In this document: positions 15,796 through 23,430 of the stretch, one piece after another
Numbering within the stretch: the stretch's first letter is position 1
Layout: every line of letters begins with the position of its first letter
Assembly (NCBI GenBank): GCA_025359425.1
Contig: JANYGC010000006.1
Coordinates: 1-52,671, forward strand
Length of the DNA: 52,671 bases
Source: Sphingomonadaceae bacterium
Lineage (GTDB): Bacteria > Pseudomonadota > Alphaproteobacteria > Sphingomonadales > Sphingomonadaceae
Direction of reading: 5' to 3'
Notes under the pieces: model-generated
What the model was told of the DNA's origin: nothing
The model's input: only the letters and a program-made list of their open reading frames with translations
The model's database searches: none
Position numbers and translations under genes: made by a program

Positions 15796-16410
15796 ATGAA
15801 CCGGCGCGCCATGGTTCTGCCAATTCGTACGATTTTGCTCGGGGCCGCGCTGGCGCTCGGAGCCTGTCAGAAATTCGCCCCCGAAGAGGCCCCGATTGCC
15901 GGCGTTTCGCTGGCCGGTGCGGCCGTCGGCGCGCCGTTTACGCTCACCGCCAAAGACGGCACCCGCGTCAGTTCGGAGCAGTTCAAGGGCAAGTACCGGA
16001 TCGTCTACTTCGGCTATACCTTCTGCCCCGATGCCTGCCCGACCGATATGGGGGTGATCATCCAGGGGCTGGTGCGCTTCGCCAAAAAGAACCCCGGCCT
16101 TGCCGCCGATATCCAGCCGTTCTTCATCACCATCGACCCGGCGCGTGATACTCCGGCCAAGGTCGGGCAGTTCGCCGCGGCCTTTTCGCCCAAGCTGATC
16201 GGTCTGACCGGCAGTCAGGCCGAGATCGATGCGCTCGCCGCCAAGTTCGCGGCGATCAAGAGCAAAGGCCGCGAGACGCCCGGCGGCTATCTGATGGAAC
16301 ACACCCGGCATGCCTACCTGCTCGGCCGCAATGGCGAGCCGATCGAAATCCTGCCGGTGTTCGACGGACCCGACGCGGTCGCCGCCGATCTCGCCAAGTC
16401 GGTGCATTAG
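15796..16410 (+). CDS. SCO1/SenC family copper chaperone lipoprotein
   Basis: A 204-residue thioredoxin-fold protein anchored outside the inner membrane. It has a lipoprotein signal (ILLGAALALGAC) with Cys24, the copper-binding CxxxC in FCPDACP (Cys77, Cys81) and the third ligand His169 in MEHTRHAYLL. ITIDPARDTP is the usual family stretch. Sco proteins deliver copper to the CuA centre of cytochrome oxidase or keep its cysteines reduced. The start at 15796 lies 110 bases from the divergent ankyrin gene. The next gene (YcgN) begins 9 bases after its stop. Confidence 0.93.
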   Translation: MNRRAMVLPIRTILLGAALALGACQKFAPEEAPIAGVSLAGAAVGAPFTLTAKDGTRVSSEQFKGKYRIVYFGYTFCPDACPTDMGVIIQGLVRFAKKNPGLAADIQPFFITIDPARDTPAKVGQFAAAFSPKLIGLTGSQAEIDALAAKFAAIKSKGRETPGGYLMEHTRHAYLLGRNGEPIEILPVFDGPDAVAADLAKSVH

Positions 16411-16419
16411 GCCGCCATC

Positions 16420-16869
16420 ATGCGCGACAATTTCTGGACCCTGCCGATCGAGCGCCTGACCCGGCCCGAATGGGAAGCGCTGTGCGACGGCTGCGGCCAG
16501 TGCTGCCTGCACAAAGCCGAGGACGAGGACAGCGGGGTGATCTATCCCACCAACGTCGCCTGCCGCCTGCTCGACATTCCTTCGGCGCGGTGCAGCGATT
16601 ACCAGCACCGCAAGGCCAAGGTGCCCGATTGCCTCAAGCTCAATCCGGCGCTGGCAGCGTCGATCAGCTGGCTGCCCGAAACCTGCGCCTATGTCTTGCG
16701 CGCCGAGGGGGCGGACTTGCCCGCGTGGCACTACCTCGTCTGCGGCGATCCCGAAGCGGTCCACGCTGCGGGCATATCGGTGCGGGGGAAAGCGATCAGC
16801 GAGGACCTTGCCGGACCGCTCGAACAGCATGTAATCCTGCCGCCGGGGATGGAGCTGGCCGATGATTGA
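16420..16869 (+). CDS. YcgN/UPF0260 cysteine-cluster protein
   Basis: A 149-residue soluble protein of the UPF0260 (YcgN) family. The cysteine cluster CDGCGQCCLHKAEDED, the TNVACRLLD segment, CSDYQHRKAKVPDC and the later SWLPETCAYVLRAEG are diagnostic. The cysteines look suited to bind a metal or iron-sulfur cluster, but I know no firm biochemical function. The gene follows sco closely and overlaps the metallopeptidase by 8 bases, so the three form one unit. Confidence 0.92.
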   Translation: MRDNFWTLPIERLTRPEWEALCDGCGQCCLHKAEDEDSGVIYPTNVACRLLDIPSARCSDYQHRKAKVPDCLKLNPALAASISWLPETCAYVLRAEGADLPAWHYLVCGDPEAVHAAGISVRGKAISEDLAGPLEQHVILPPGMELADD

Positions 16870-17587
16870 CTGGTTGCTCAAGCGCGAACCGGCAGAACCG
16901 CAGGTCGAAGTGGCCGGGCGGATGCTGCCGGTCGTGCTGCGCCGCAACGCGCAGGCGCGGCGGATGACGATGCGGCTCGCCCCCGATGGCAGCGCGGTGC
17001 GGATTACCTTGCCGCAATGGGGCCGCACCGCCGAGGCGCTCGATTTTGCGAACAAACGCGTGGGCTGGATAGCCGGGCAGCTTGCCGCTGTGCCCGCGCC
17101 GGCTGAGCTTGGACATGGCGGGGAAGTGCTGTTCTGCGGCGAGGCGCTGGCGATCCGCCATGATCCCACCGCGCCGCGCCGGGTGTTGATCGACGAGGGC
17201 GAACTGGTGCTCGGCGGACCGCTCGAATCGGTCCCGGCGCGGCTCAAACGCTGGCTCGAAGGCGAAGCGCGGGCGCGCATGGCACAAGACCTCGCGCACT
17301 ATTGCACCCGTGCCGACCAGCCGCTCGCCCGCCTGATGCTGAGCAGCGCCCAGCGCCGCTGGGGCAGCTGCGCGCGCGGCGGGACGATCCGGATCAACTG
17401 GCGGCTGGTTATGGCACCGGCGGACGTGCGCCGCTCGGTCGTGGCGCACGAGGTTGCGCATCTCATCCACTTCGATCACAGCCCGGCATTTCATGCGCTG
17501 CTCGGCGAGCTGTTCGAGGGCGATCTTCGCGCCGCCAACCGCTGGCTCAAACGCTCGGGCCGCGGACTCTACCGGCCCTTCGGCTAA
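16862..17587 (+). CDS. YgjP-type zinc metallopeptidase (DUF45)
   Basis: A 241-residue protein of the YgjP/DUF45 family of M48-like metallopeptidases. The zinc site HEVAHLIHFDHS gives the two histidines and catalytic Glu of HExxH, with the third ligand (His) a few residues on. RWGSCARGGTIRINWRLVMAP just before is the family hallmark. The N-terminal half is beta-rich. There is no signal peptide, so it is likely cytoplasmic. It overlaps the YcgN gene by 8 bases. Substrate unknown. Confidence 0.9.
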   Translation: MIDWLLKREPAEPQVEVAGRMLPVVLRRNAQARRMTMRLAPDGSAVRITLPQWGRTAEALDFANKRVGWIAGQLAAVPAPAELGHGGEVLFCGEALAIRHDPTAPRRVLIDEGELVLGGPLESVPARLKRWLEGEARARMAQDLAHYCTRADQPLARLMLSSAQRRWGSCARGGTIRINWRLVMAPADVRRSVVAHEVAHLIHFDHSPAFHALLGELFEGDLRAANRWLKRSGRGLYRPFG

Positions 17588-17630
17588 ATCCGTAACCGCT
17601 CCTTAACCATAATCGCCGCAGAGAGGCAGG

Positions 17631-18137
17631 ATGGTCCGGACCCTTGTCCTTGGCGCAGCACTGCTGGTGCTCGGCGCGCCTGCCCAGGCGCAGGAAAGTT
17701 GCCGCTTGTGTTATGGCGATGGCAGTTCCGCGCCGGGCCAGCGGCCACTGACGATCGAGATCTGGACCGACCTCAATTTCAGCAAGCTTGCGGTCACCGG
17801 TCGCTCGGGCGGCACCGCCGAACTGGCGGCAACCGGCGGGGAAAAACGCACCACCGGCGATCTGGTCGACCTTGGCGGAATTTCGGTGACCGGCCACGGC
17901 AAGATCACCGGGGTGCCGCTGCGTGCCGTGCGGATCGACCTGCCCGACCAGGTCGAGATGACCACGCCCGATGGCGGCCGTGCCAGCCTCGCGCAGTTCA
18001 CCACCGACCTGCCCCCGCACCCGATGCTTGATGCCAATGGCGAGCTTGAATTCAGCTTCGGCGCGCGGCTCATCCTGAGCGGCGGACGCGGCGGCAATTA
18101 CCGCGGGCGCATCCCGATTTCGGTCGATTACAACTGA
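17631..18137 (+). CDS. Secreted DUF4402 protein
   Basis: A 168-residue exported protein: signal peptide MVRTLVLGAALLVLGAPAQAQ, mature part rich in beta strands and Gly/Thr, closing with GGNYRGRIPISVDYN. This closing motif is typical of DUF4402 proteins, which are common in sphingomonads and are thought to be envelope or fimbria-related surface proteins. A pair of Cys close to the mature N-terminus (ESCRLCYGD) is unusual and could form a disulfide or bind metal. The ATG is preceded by AGAGGCAGG. It lies 43 bases after the metallopeptidase gene. Confidence 0.75.
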   Translation: MVRTLVLGAALLVLGAPAQAQESCRLCYGDGSSAPGQRPLTIEIWTDLNFSKLAVTGRSGGTAELAATGGEKRTTGDLVDLGGISVTGHGKITGVPLRAVRIDLPDQVEMTTPDGGRASLAQFTTDLPPHPMLDANGELEFSFGARLILSGGRGGNYRGRIPISVDYN

Positions 18138-18176
18138 CCACTGGCGCACGCCGCCACCCTCGCCTATCTTGGCTCC

Positions 18177-18632
18177 ATGTCATTCATGCGCAAAATCAAT
18201 CCCACCGGGGCGATTTCGGACTTCCGCAATGTGTTCCGCGATGCCGGTCCTTCGCGCTGGCGCTATGTGATACTCGCGGGGCTGTGCACCTTCGGCACCT
18301 TCGGGGTCATGGCGATCACCCAGAACTGGACGGGTGAGCGCCGCCTGCCCGAGATTACCTACATCAACTCCTGGCCCGAAGACCGCACCGAGGCCGAGAC
18401 CAAGGCCTTCATCGCCGCCAACCAGAAGCAGAAGGAAGCGCGCGCGAAGGCAGAGGCCGAGGCCAATGCAGAGGCGCAGAAGCTGTGGATGGCGGTCGGC
18501 CGCGCCTCGGGCATGGATGTCGACACGATCAAGCAGCAGGCCGACGCCGATGCGGCGGCAGCCAAGGCCAAGGTCGACGCTGCCGACCGGGCCGCCGTCT
18601 CGCCCGCTGCGAAGACGCCGGTTGCTCACTGA
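18177..18632 (+). CDS. Small membrane protein with Ala/Glu/Lys-rich helical tail
   Basis: I do not recognise a named family. The 151-residue protein has one membrane segment (about residues 30-47, YVILAGLCTFGTFGVMAI), a short ordered region (PEITYINSWPEDRTEAETKAFI), and then a long charged, Ala-rich helix from about 75 to 140 that looks coiled-coil. The Nin-Cout orientation would put the helix in the periplasm. The frame is compact, starts with ATG and uses the same high-GC codon pattern as its neighbours. ribD begins inside its last codons (11-base overlap), which suggests coupling. Confidence 0.7.
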   Translation: MSFMRKINPTGAISDFRNVFRDAGPSRWRYVILAGLCTFGTFGVMAITQNWTGERRLPEITYINSWPEDRTEAETKAFIAANQKQKEARAKAEAEANAEAQKLWMAVGRASGMDVDTIKQQADADAAAAKAKVDAADRAAVSPAAKTPVAH

Positions 18633-19593
18633 TCGCGACCGCCGCTGGCTCGCCGCTGCGGCGCGGCTGGCCCGGCGCGGCATCCCTCATTCGCATCCCA
18701 ACCCCGCAGTCGCGGCTGTGGTGGTCAAGCACGGGCAAGTGATCGCGCGCGGCTGGACCCAGCCCAGCGGACGCCCCCACGCCGAGGCCGAAGCGCTGGC
18801 TGCGGCAGGCACCGAGGCCGCCGGGGCAACCATCTACGTCACGCTCGAACCCTGCGCCCACCCCAGCCCGCGCGGCCCGGCCTGCGCGGATCTGCTCGCG
18901 GCCAGCGGCGCAGCGCGGGTGGTGATCGGCTGCCTCGACCCCGATCCGCGCACCGCGGGCCAGGGCATGGCCCGGCTGCGGTCGGCCGGAATCGAAGTCG
19001 AGCTCGCCGATTGCGCCGATTGCGCGGCCAGCCTCGCGGGCTACCTCACCCGCACCACTCAGCACCGCCCGCACGTCACACTCAAGCTCGCTTTGTCTGC
19101 CGACGCGCGCCTCGCCCCGCCGCCTAGCGAGGGGCAATGGTTGACCGGGCCCGAGGCACGCGCGCATGTCCACGCCTGGCGCGCGCGGATGGACGCGATC
19201 GTGGTCGGGCGCGGCACGCTGGAGGCCGATGTGCCAAAGCTCGACGTGCGCCTGCCCGGGCTTGAAGCACGCAGTCCCGAACGCTGGCTGCTGACCAGCG
19301 GCGCAGCTCCTGATGGCTGGCGCACCCTGTCTGCCCCGGCCGCAATCGGCGGCATGGGCACGGCACAATACCTGATGGTCGAAGGCGGCGCGCAGACCGC
19401 CCGCGCGTTCCTGACCGCCGGTTTGGTCGACCGCTTGCTGCTGTACCGCGCCCCGCGCGCGGTCGGGGGCGATGGCCCTGCTCTGCCCGAACTGGCCGAG
19501 GCCGCGCTCGCCGCAGATCCAGCCTGGGCACTCACCGACCGCCGCCCGCTTGGCAACGACACACTGGACGTTTACCACCGCAGCAGAACCTGA
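18622..19593 (+). CDS. ribD: Bifunctional pyrimidine deaminase/reductase RibD
   Basis: Riboflavin synthesis: deaminates and then reduces the product of GTP cyclohydrolase II. The deaminase half has HPNPAVAAVVV, the zinc/catalytic HAEAEAL and the zinc Cys pair in EPCAHPSPRGPAC. The reductase half starts near RPHVTLKLALSADARLA, with MDAIVVGRGTLEAD and VEGGAQTARAFLTAGLVD. No ATG fits. The TTG at 18622 gives a 323-residue protein that overlaps the upstream gene by 11 bases, slightly shorter than the usual 360 or so. The sequence PCAHPSPRGPAC replaces the common PCxHxGRTPPC. ribE follows 60 bases later. Confidence 0.92.
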   Translation: MLTDRDRRWLAAAARLARRGIPHSHPNPAVAAVVVKHGQVIARGWTQPSGRPHAEAEALAAAGTEAAGATIYVTLEPCAHPSPRGPACADLLAASGAARVVIGCLDPDPRTAGQGMARLRSAGIEVELADCADCAASLAGYLTRTTQHRPHVTLKLALSADARLAPPPSEGQWLTGPEARAHVHAWRARMDAIVVGRGTLEADVPKLDVRLPGLEARSPERWLLTSGAAPDGWRTLSAPAAIGGMGTAQYLMVEGGAQTARAFLTAGLVDRLLLYRAPRAVGGDGPALPELAEAALAADPAWALTDRRPLGNDTLDVYHRSRT

Positions 19594-19653
19594 ACATAGA
19601 CCCAAGCCCGCTCAGGACGAGCGGGGGATCGGGGCAAGGAAGAAGCACAACGC

Positions 19654-20271
19654 ATGTTTACCGGAATAGTCAGCGCCATCGGCACCGTTCACGAAGCGCG
19701 TCAGCTGGGTGACCTGCGCGCGGTGATCGCCTGTGCTTACGATCCGGCGCAGATTGCGATCGGCGCTTCGATTGCCTGCTCGGGCGTTTGCCTGACCGTG
19801 GTCGAGCGGGGCGGAACGCCCGGCTACGCCTGGTTTGCGGTCGATATTTCGGGCGAGACGCAGAACTGCACGGTGCCGGATATGTGGGCGCAGGGCGCCC
19901 AGCTCAACCTCGAAACCGCGCTCAAGCTGGGCGACGAACTGGGCGGGCATATCGTTACCGGCCACGTAGACGGGGTCGGGACAGTGCACGAGACGAGCCG
20001 GGCCGGAGACTCGACCCGGGTCGTGATTATCGCCCCCGCCGACCTTGCCCCGTACATCGCGGGCAAAGGTTCGATCACGGTTCAGGGCGTTTCGTTGACT
20101 GTCAACGAAGTGAACGACCTGCCCGGCGGAACCTGCCTGTTCACGCTCAACCTGATCCCGCATACCGGCGAAGTGACCACGCTGGGCGCGCTCAAGGCTG
20201 GCGACAAGGTCAACCTCGAGATCGACGTGCTGGCCCGCTACCTGAAGCGGATGCAAAGCCTCAAAGGATGA
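19654..20271 (+). CDS. ribE: Riboflavin synthase, alpha chain
   Basis: Makes riboflavin from two molecules of 6,7-dimethyl-8-ribityllumazine in the cytoplasm. The 205-residue protein has the two homologous barrels of the family: the first with MFTGIVSAIGTV and SIACSGVCLTVV, the second with HIVTGHVDGVG and SITVQGVSLTVNEV. LIPHTGEVTTLG and the C-terminal ARYLKRM are also conserved. No FMN riboswitch fits in the 60-base gap behind ribD. A strong inverted repeat follows the stop codon. ribBA and ribH are not in the window. Confidence 0.97.
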   Translation: MFTGIVSAIGTVHEARQLGDLRAVIACAYDPAQIAIGASIACSGVCLTVVERGGTPGYAWFAVDISGETQNCTVPDMWAQGAQLNLETALKLGDELGGHIVTGHVDGVGTVHETSRAGDSTRVVIIAPADLAPYIAGKGSITVQGVSLTVNEVNDLPGGTCLFTLNLIPHTGEVTTLGALKAGDKVNLEIDVLARYLKRMQSLKG

Positions 20272-20305
20272 AGCGCGGGGTGCGCCATGCGCCCACCCCG
20301 CCGCT
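20271..20305. terminator. Bidirectional terminator between ribE and the OmpA gene
   Basis: An inverted repeat, AAGCGCGGGGTG on the left and, with one extra base, CACCCCGCCGCTT on the right, with about 10 bases between, then TCTTA. It fills the 36-base gap between two convergent stop codons. The stem is GC-rich but the T-run is short, so efficiency is uncertain. Confidence 0.65.
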
Positions 20306-20307
20306 TC

Positions 20308-21177
20308 TTACATCCCGTCGGTAGCCTTGCTGACCAGCACGTTGACCGAAACGCGGCGGTTCTGGGCCTTGCCTTCGGGGGTGTCGTTGCTCGCCAGCGG
20401 ATCGGCCTTGGCCATCCCGGTGGGGGTCAGCATCCGGAAGGGCTTCCAGTGGCAGACCTGCTGCAGGTAGTTGATGACCTTGGCAGCGCGCTTTTCGCTC
20501 AGGACCTGGTTGTAATCGTCGCTGCCAACCGAATCGGTGTAGCCGACCACCAGGATCAGCGCGTTGCTGGTTCCCTCGGCCTGGGTGGCCGCAGAGCAGA
20601 GCTCGCTCTTGCCCTGCGGGGACAGCACCGCTTTGCCGGTATCGAAGTAGACGTTGGTGGTGCTCTTGATGTTGTAGTTATCGATATCGCCGACGCGGCT
20701 GCGCAGCGCTTCGGTCGCCGAAGTTTGCTCGGAAAAGCGCTGTTCGGTGCCATTGCGGATCATCTGCGCGGTCTTGTAATCGCCGTTCTTGAAGGTGATC
20801 AGGCCCGCTGCCAGCCCGCCGGGATACAGCAGGGTCTTGACCGTCACCGGCAGTCCGTTGAGCAACGCTGCCGCGGTCAGCTTGGGCCCGCCGCCGAACA
20901 GGCCGCCGCTGGCCTTGACCGTGGTCATCGAGGTGATCGCGATGACCGTGCTGGTGCCGTCGGGTGCGGTGACCTTGATCTTGTCGCCAGTGCGCGCGGT
21001 GATCACCCCCTTGATGTCGGGGCCTTTGGTCATCTGCGAGGGATCGGGCAAAGGTTCGCCGGTGACGACGATGGTCGGATCGCCGGGAACCTGCTGCGCC
21101 GAAACGCTGCCTGACGCCGCAACGCTGAGCATGGCAAGCGCAAGCAGCGCTCCCTGATTTCTGGAAATGACGCGCAT
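20308..21177 (-). CDS. OmpA family outer-membrane protein
   Basis: A 289-residue exported protein: signal peptide with LLALAMLSVAASGSVSA, then an N-terminal half of about 130 residues with a repeating beta pattern (SQMTKGPDIKGVITARTGDK). A C-terminal OmpA peptidoglycan-binding domain follows, with VYFDTGKAVLSPQGKSEL, VGYTDSVGSDDYNQVLSEKR and the final QNRRVSVNV. An AAGGAG ribosome site stands 7 bases before the chosen ATG (21177). The N-terminal half is not a full OmpA barrel, so it may be a peptidoglycan-linked surface or periplasmic protein. It appears to be a single-gene unit. Confidence 0.87.
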   Translation of the reverse strand: MRVISRNQGALLALAMLSVAASGSVSAQQVPGDPTIVVTGEPLPDPSQMTKGPDIKGVITARTGDKIKVTAPDGTSTVIAITSMTTVKASGGLFGGGPKLTAAALLNGLPVTVKTLLYPGGLAAGLITFKNGDYKTAQMIRNGTEQRFSEQTSATEALRSRVGDIDNYNIKSTTNVYFDTGKAVLSPQGKSELCSAATQAEGTSNALILVVGYTDSVGSDDYNQVLSEKRAAKVINYLQQVCHWKPFRMLTPTGMAKADPLASNDTPEGKAQNRRVSVNVLVSKATDGM

Positions 21178-21405
21178 CTGGTTACTCCTTGAAACTGTAA
21201 CAGCCGGGTCCGCCTGTTCGGGACAACCTTGCTGGCAGATGAACACGTCCGTCAAGCCCCCTGTTTGTGCGGGTAACAGGAGCGCACCATGCGGCGAACC
21301 GATGCAGACCGGACCTCGCAGGCGCAGTCATGCGCCCGCGCCCAACCGACCTTGCCCGGCCGTGCGCTGGTGCGAATCTGATCGGCGAGTCTCGATTGGA
21401 GGGCG

Positions 21406-21954
21406 TTATGCGAGCGGTCCAGCGGCCAAGCCCGCGCGGGTAATCTCATAGACCACGTGGCGGACCATCCCGCCGGTGGTTTCAGCCAATTCGACCCGAT
21501 CGCTAAGGCGACCGCCGATCTTTTCCAGGGCCCCGCGCGAGCGCAGATTGGCCTCGCCAATACGGAAATCCACTCGTTCGACAAACCCGAGCGCGTGCGC
21601 GAGCATCAGCCGCTTCATCTCCGCATTGGATGCGCCGCCCCAGTGGCTGCGAGCAAGGAAGGTCCAGCCAATCTCCACTGAGCCGCCGTCCGCCGGATCG
21701 TAAGCCTGGAACCGCGACGAGCCGATCACTTCGTCGCTGGCCTTGTCAATCACCACCAGCGCCCCGCCTTTCGCCAGTGCATCGTCAAAGAACGAGCGAA
21801 ACAGCGGCTCTTGCCAGCGGTCGTGAGAGGGATGGACCTCCCAAATCAGCGGATCGCTGGCGACGGCGTAAAGCGCAGCCCAATCGTCCGCGCGCAGCGG
21901 CCTTAACCGCAGCCGTTCCCCTTCGAGGATCGGCTGACGGTCCAACTCAGGCAC
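21406..21954 (-). CDS. GNAT family N-acetyltransferase (RimJ/RimL type)
   Basis: A 182-residue acetyl-CoA-dependent transferase. It opens with ILEGERLRLRPLRADDWAALYAVA, shared by the RimJ/RimL/SpeG-like branch, and has the acetyl-CoA-binding neighbourhood EIGWTFLARSHWGGASNAEMKRL and the later NLRSRGALEKIGGRL. It uses a GTG start at 21954 that overlaps the stop of the aminotransferase gene by 8 bases, so it is translated as the second gene of that unit. Its natural acceptor is unknown. Confidence 0.88.
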   Translation of the reverse strand: MPELDRQPILEGERLRLRPLRADDWAALYAVASDPLIWEVHPSHDRWQEPLFRSFFDDALAKGGALVVIDKASDEVIGSSRFQAYDPADGGSVEIGWTFLARSHWGGASNAEMKRLMLAHALGFVERVDFRIGEANLRSRGALEKIGGRLSDRVELAETTGGMVRHVVYEITRAGLAAGPLA

Positions 21955-23125
21955 TCACCGTGGCGAGGTCGGCGACGAACTTGTCGATATTCCCCGCAGT
22001 CAGCCCGGCAATATTGATCCGGCCCGAACCGGCCATATAGATCCCGTGATCGGCGCGCAGCTTGAGGATCTGCTCTGGGCTGAGCGGGAGGACCGAGAAC
22101 AGCCCGTTCTGATGGCCCAGCGGCACCAGATCGATGGTTCCGGCGCGTCCCCGTTCGGCCAGCCGGGCGCGGACCTGGTTCACCCGGCGCCGCATCGTGT
22201 CCAGCTCGTCCAGCCACAGCGCGGTGAGCGCGGGGTCTTCGAGGATCAGCCGCACCGCTGCACCGCCATGATCGGGCGGCATCGACCAGGCTGCACGGGC
22301 GAGCGCACAGCCGTTCGAAAGCACGCGGCGCAGCACCTCGCCGTCTGGTGCCATGACATAGATCGCGCCAACCCGGTCGCGGTACATCCCGAAATTCTTG
22401 TCGCAGCTATAGGCGATCAGCGCCTCGGGCACCGCGGCCAGCACCGTGCGCAGACCGTAGGCATCCGCTTCCATCCCGTGGCCGAGGCCCTGGTAAGCCA
22501 GGTCGATAATCGGCAGCAGCTGCGCATCGGCCACCAGCTGCGCGATCTCATCCCACTGCGCGGGGGTGTAATCGATCCCGGTGGGATTGTGGCAGCAGCC
22601 GTGAAGCATGATCGCGTCAGCCGGCTGAGCCAGGCCGATCGCCACCCGCAGCGCGTCCATGTCGGTCAGGCCCGCTTTGGTCGCGTGGGTGAACGATTTG
22701 AGTTCGACCCCCAGATCGCCGAGGATCTGCGCGTGGTTGGGCCAGCTTGGCAGCCCCATCCAGATCCGCGCCACCCCGGCGCGCTTGGCCAAAGCCACCG
22801 CGAGCCGCACCGCGCCGGTCCCGCCGGGGGCCTGCATCCCCTCGATCCGGCCGTCAATCGTCGGGTTTTCCGCGCCGAAAATGTATGGCATCAGCGCGTG
22901 GACAAAGCCCATGTCGCCTTCGGGGCCGAGGTAGCTCTTCGAGGTCTGGGTATCGATCAGCTTCTGCTCTGCCGCCTTGATCGCGCCGAACACCGGGGTG
23001 CCGCCTTGTCCGGTGCGATAGACCCCGACCCCGAGGTCGATCTTGTCGGCGCGCGGGTCGTCGCCATGGAGCTTGATCAGCGCGAGCAGCGCATCGGCGG
23101 GTTGTTGTTCTAGGTTGCTGAGCAT
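21947..23125 (-). CDS. tyrB: Aromatic amino acid / aspartate aminotransferase
   Basis: A 392-residue PLP-dependent class I aminotransferase of the AspC/TyrB branch, exchanging amino groups between Asp, Tyr or Phe and 2-oxoglutarate. Clear marks are KIDLGVGVYRTGQGGTPV, SKSYLGPEGD, HGCCHNPTGID, and IDLAYQGLGHG. The PLP lysine is in SCDKNFGMYRDRVG, and the carboxylate-binding Arg is in YMAGSGRINIAGL near the C-terminus. Which substrate dominates cannot be read off, so the symbol is tentative. The ATG at 23125 is the only sensible start. The GNAT gene follows with overlap. Confidence 0.85.
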   Translation of the reverse strand: MLSNLEQQPADALLALIKLHGDDPRADKIDLGVGVYRTGQGGTPVFGAIKAAEQKLIDTQTSKSYLGPEGDMGFVHALMPYIFGAENPTIDGRIEGMQAPGGTGAVRLAVALAKRAGVARIWMGLPSWPNHAQILGDLGVELKSFTHATKAGLTDMDALRVAIGLAQPADAIMLHGCCHNPTGIDYTPAQWDEIAQLVADAQLLPIIDLAYQGLGHGMEADAYGLRTVLAAVPEALIAYSCDKNFGMYRDRVGAIYVMAPDGEVLRRVLSNGCALARAAWSMPPDHGGAAVRLILEDPALTALWLDELDTMRRRVNQVRARLAERGRAGTIDLVPLGHQNGLFSVLPLSPEQILKLRADHGIYMAGSGRINIAGLTAGNIDKFVADLATVSA

Positions 23126-23152
23126 GACGGAGCGGCCCCTAGAGCGATTTCA

Positions 23153-23173
23153 CGGGAAATGAAACATTTCCCG
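23153..23173. promoter_or_regulatory. Perfect 9-base hairpin upstream of the aminotransferase gene
   Basis: CGGGAAATG (23153-23161) and its exact inverse CATTTCCCG (23165-23173) around AAA, 28 bases upstream of the aminotransferase start. TTTCA...TGAAA (about 23149-23164) gives a second, nested symmetry. It could be an operator, a leader hairpin or a repeat remnant. Confidence 0.45.
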
Positions 23174-23285
23174 GCTCGGAAACTGCGGAAAGCCAAAAAA
23201 GCGGCAGCCTTGCGCGGGCGCAACAAGCCGCTAACAGCCGCGCACGGATTGGCTGGCGAGCGTGGCGGGGCGCGGGACAACTGCA

Positions 23286-23399
23286 ATGAAATTGCGCGAC
23301 CGATCCTTGAGTGCAATCAAACTTGCCGCCGGTTTGATCGCCCTGCTGGCCATCGCCGTGCTGACGTTGTGGCGGGCGGGCTTGATTCATTTGGCTTGA
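23286..23399 (+). CDS. Candidate 37-residue single-span membrane microprotein
   Basis: An ATG-started frame not covered by any longer gene, lying in the 305-base gap 23126-23430. The product is positively charged at the N-terminus (MKLRDRSLSAIK) and then has one uninterrupted hydrophobic segment (LAAGLIALLAIAVLTLW), ending in RAGLIHLA. That is the layout of a small inner-membrane protein. A DUF983 gene starts 31 bases after it on the same strand. There is no strong ribosome site, and an 11-base inverted repeat overlaps both ends of the frame, so its reality is unproven. The rest of the gap holds the hairpin at 23153-23173 and nothing else I can support. Confidence 0.4.
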   Translation: MKLRDRSLSAIKLAAGLIALLAIAVLTLWRAGLIHLA

Positions 23400-23430
23400 T
23401 TGCACTGACCGACAGGCCGAAAGGCCGCTC

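Noticed and set aside
19594..19653. FMN riboswitch ahead of ribE
   Set aside because: The gap is only 60 bases and lacks the conserved FMN-aptamer blocks.
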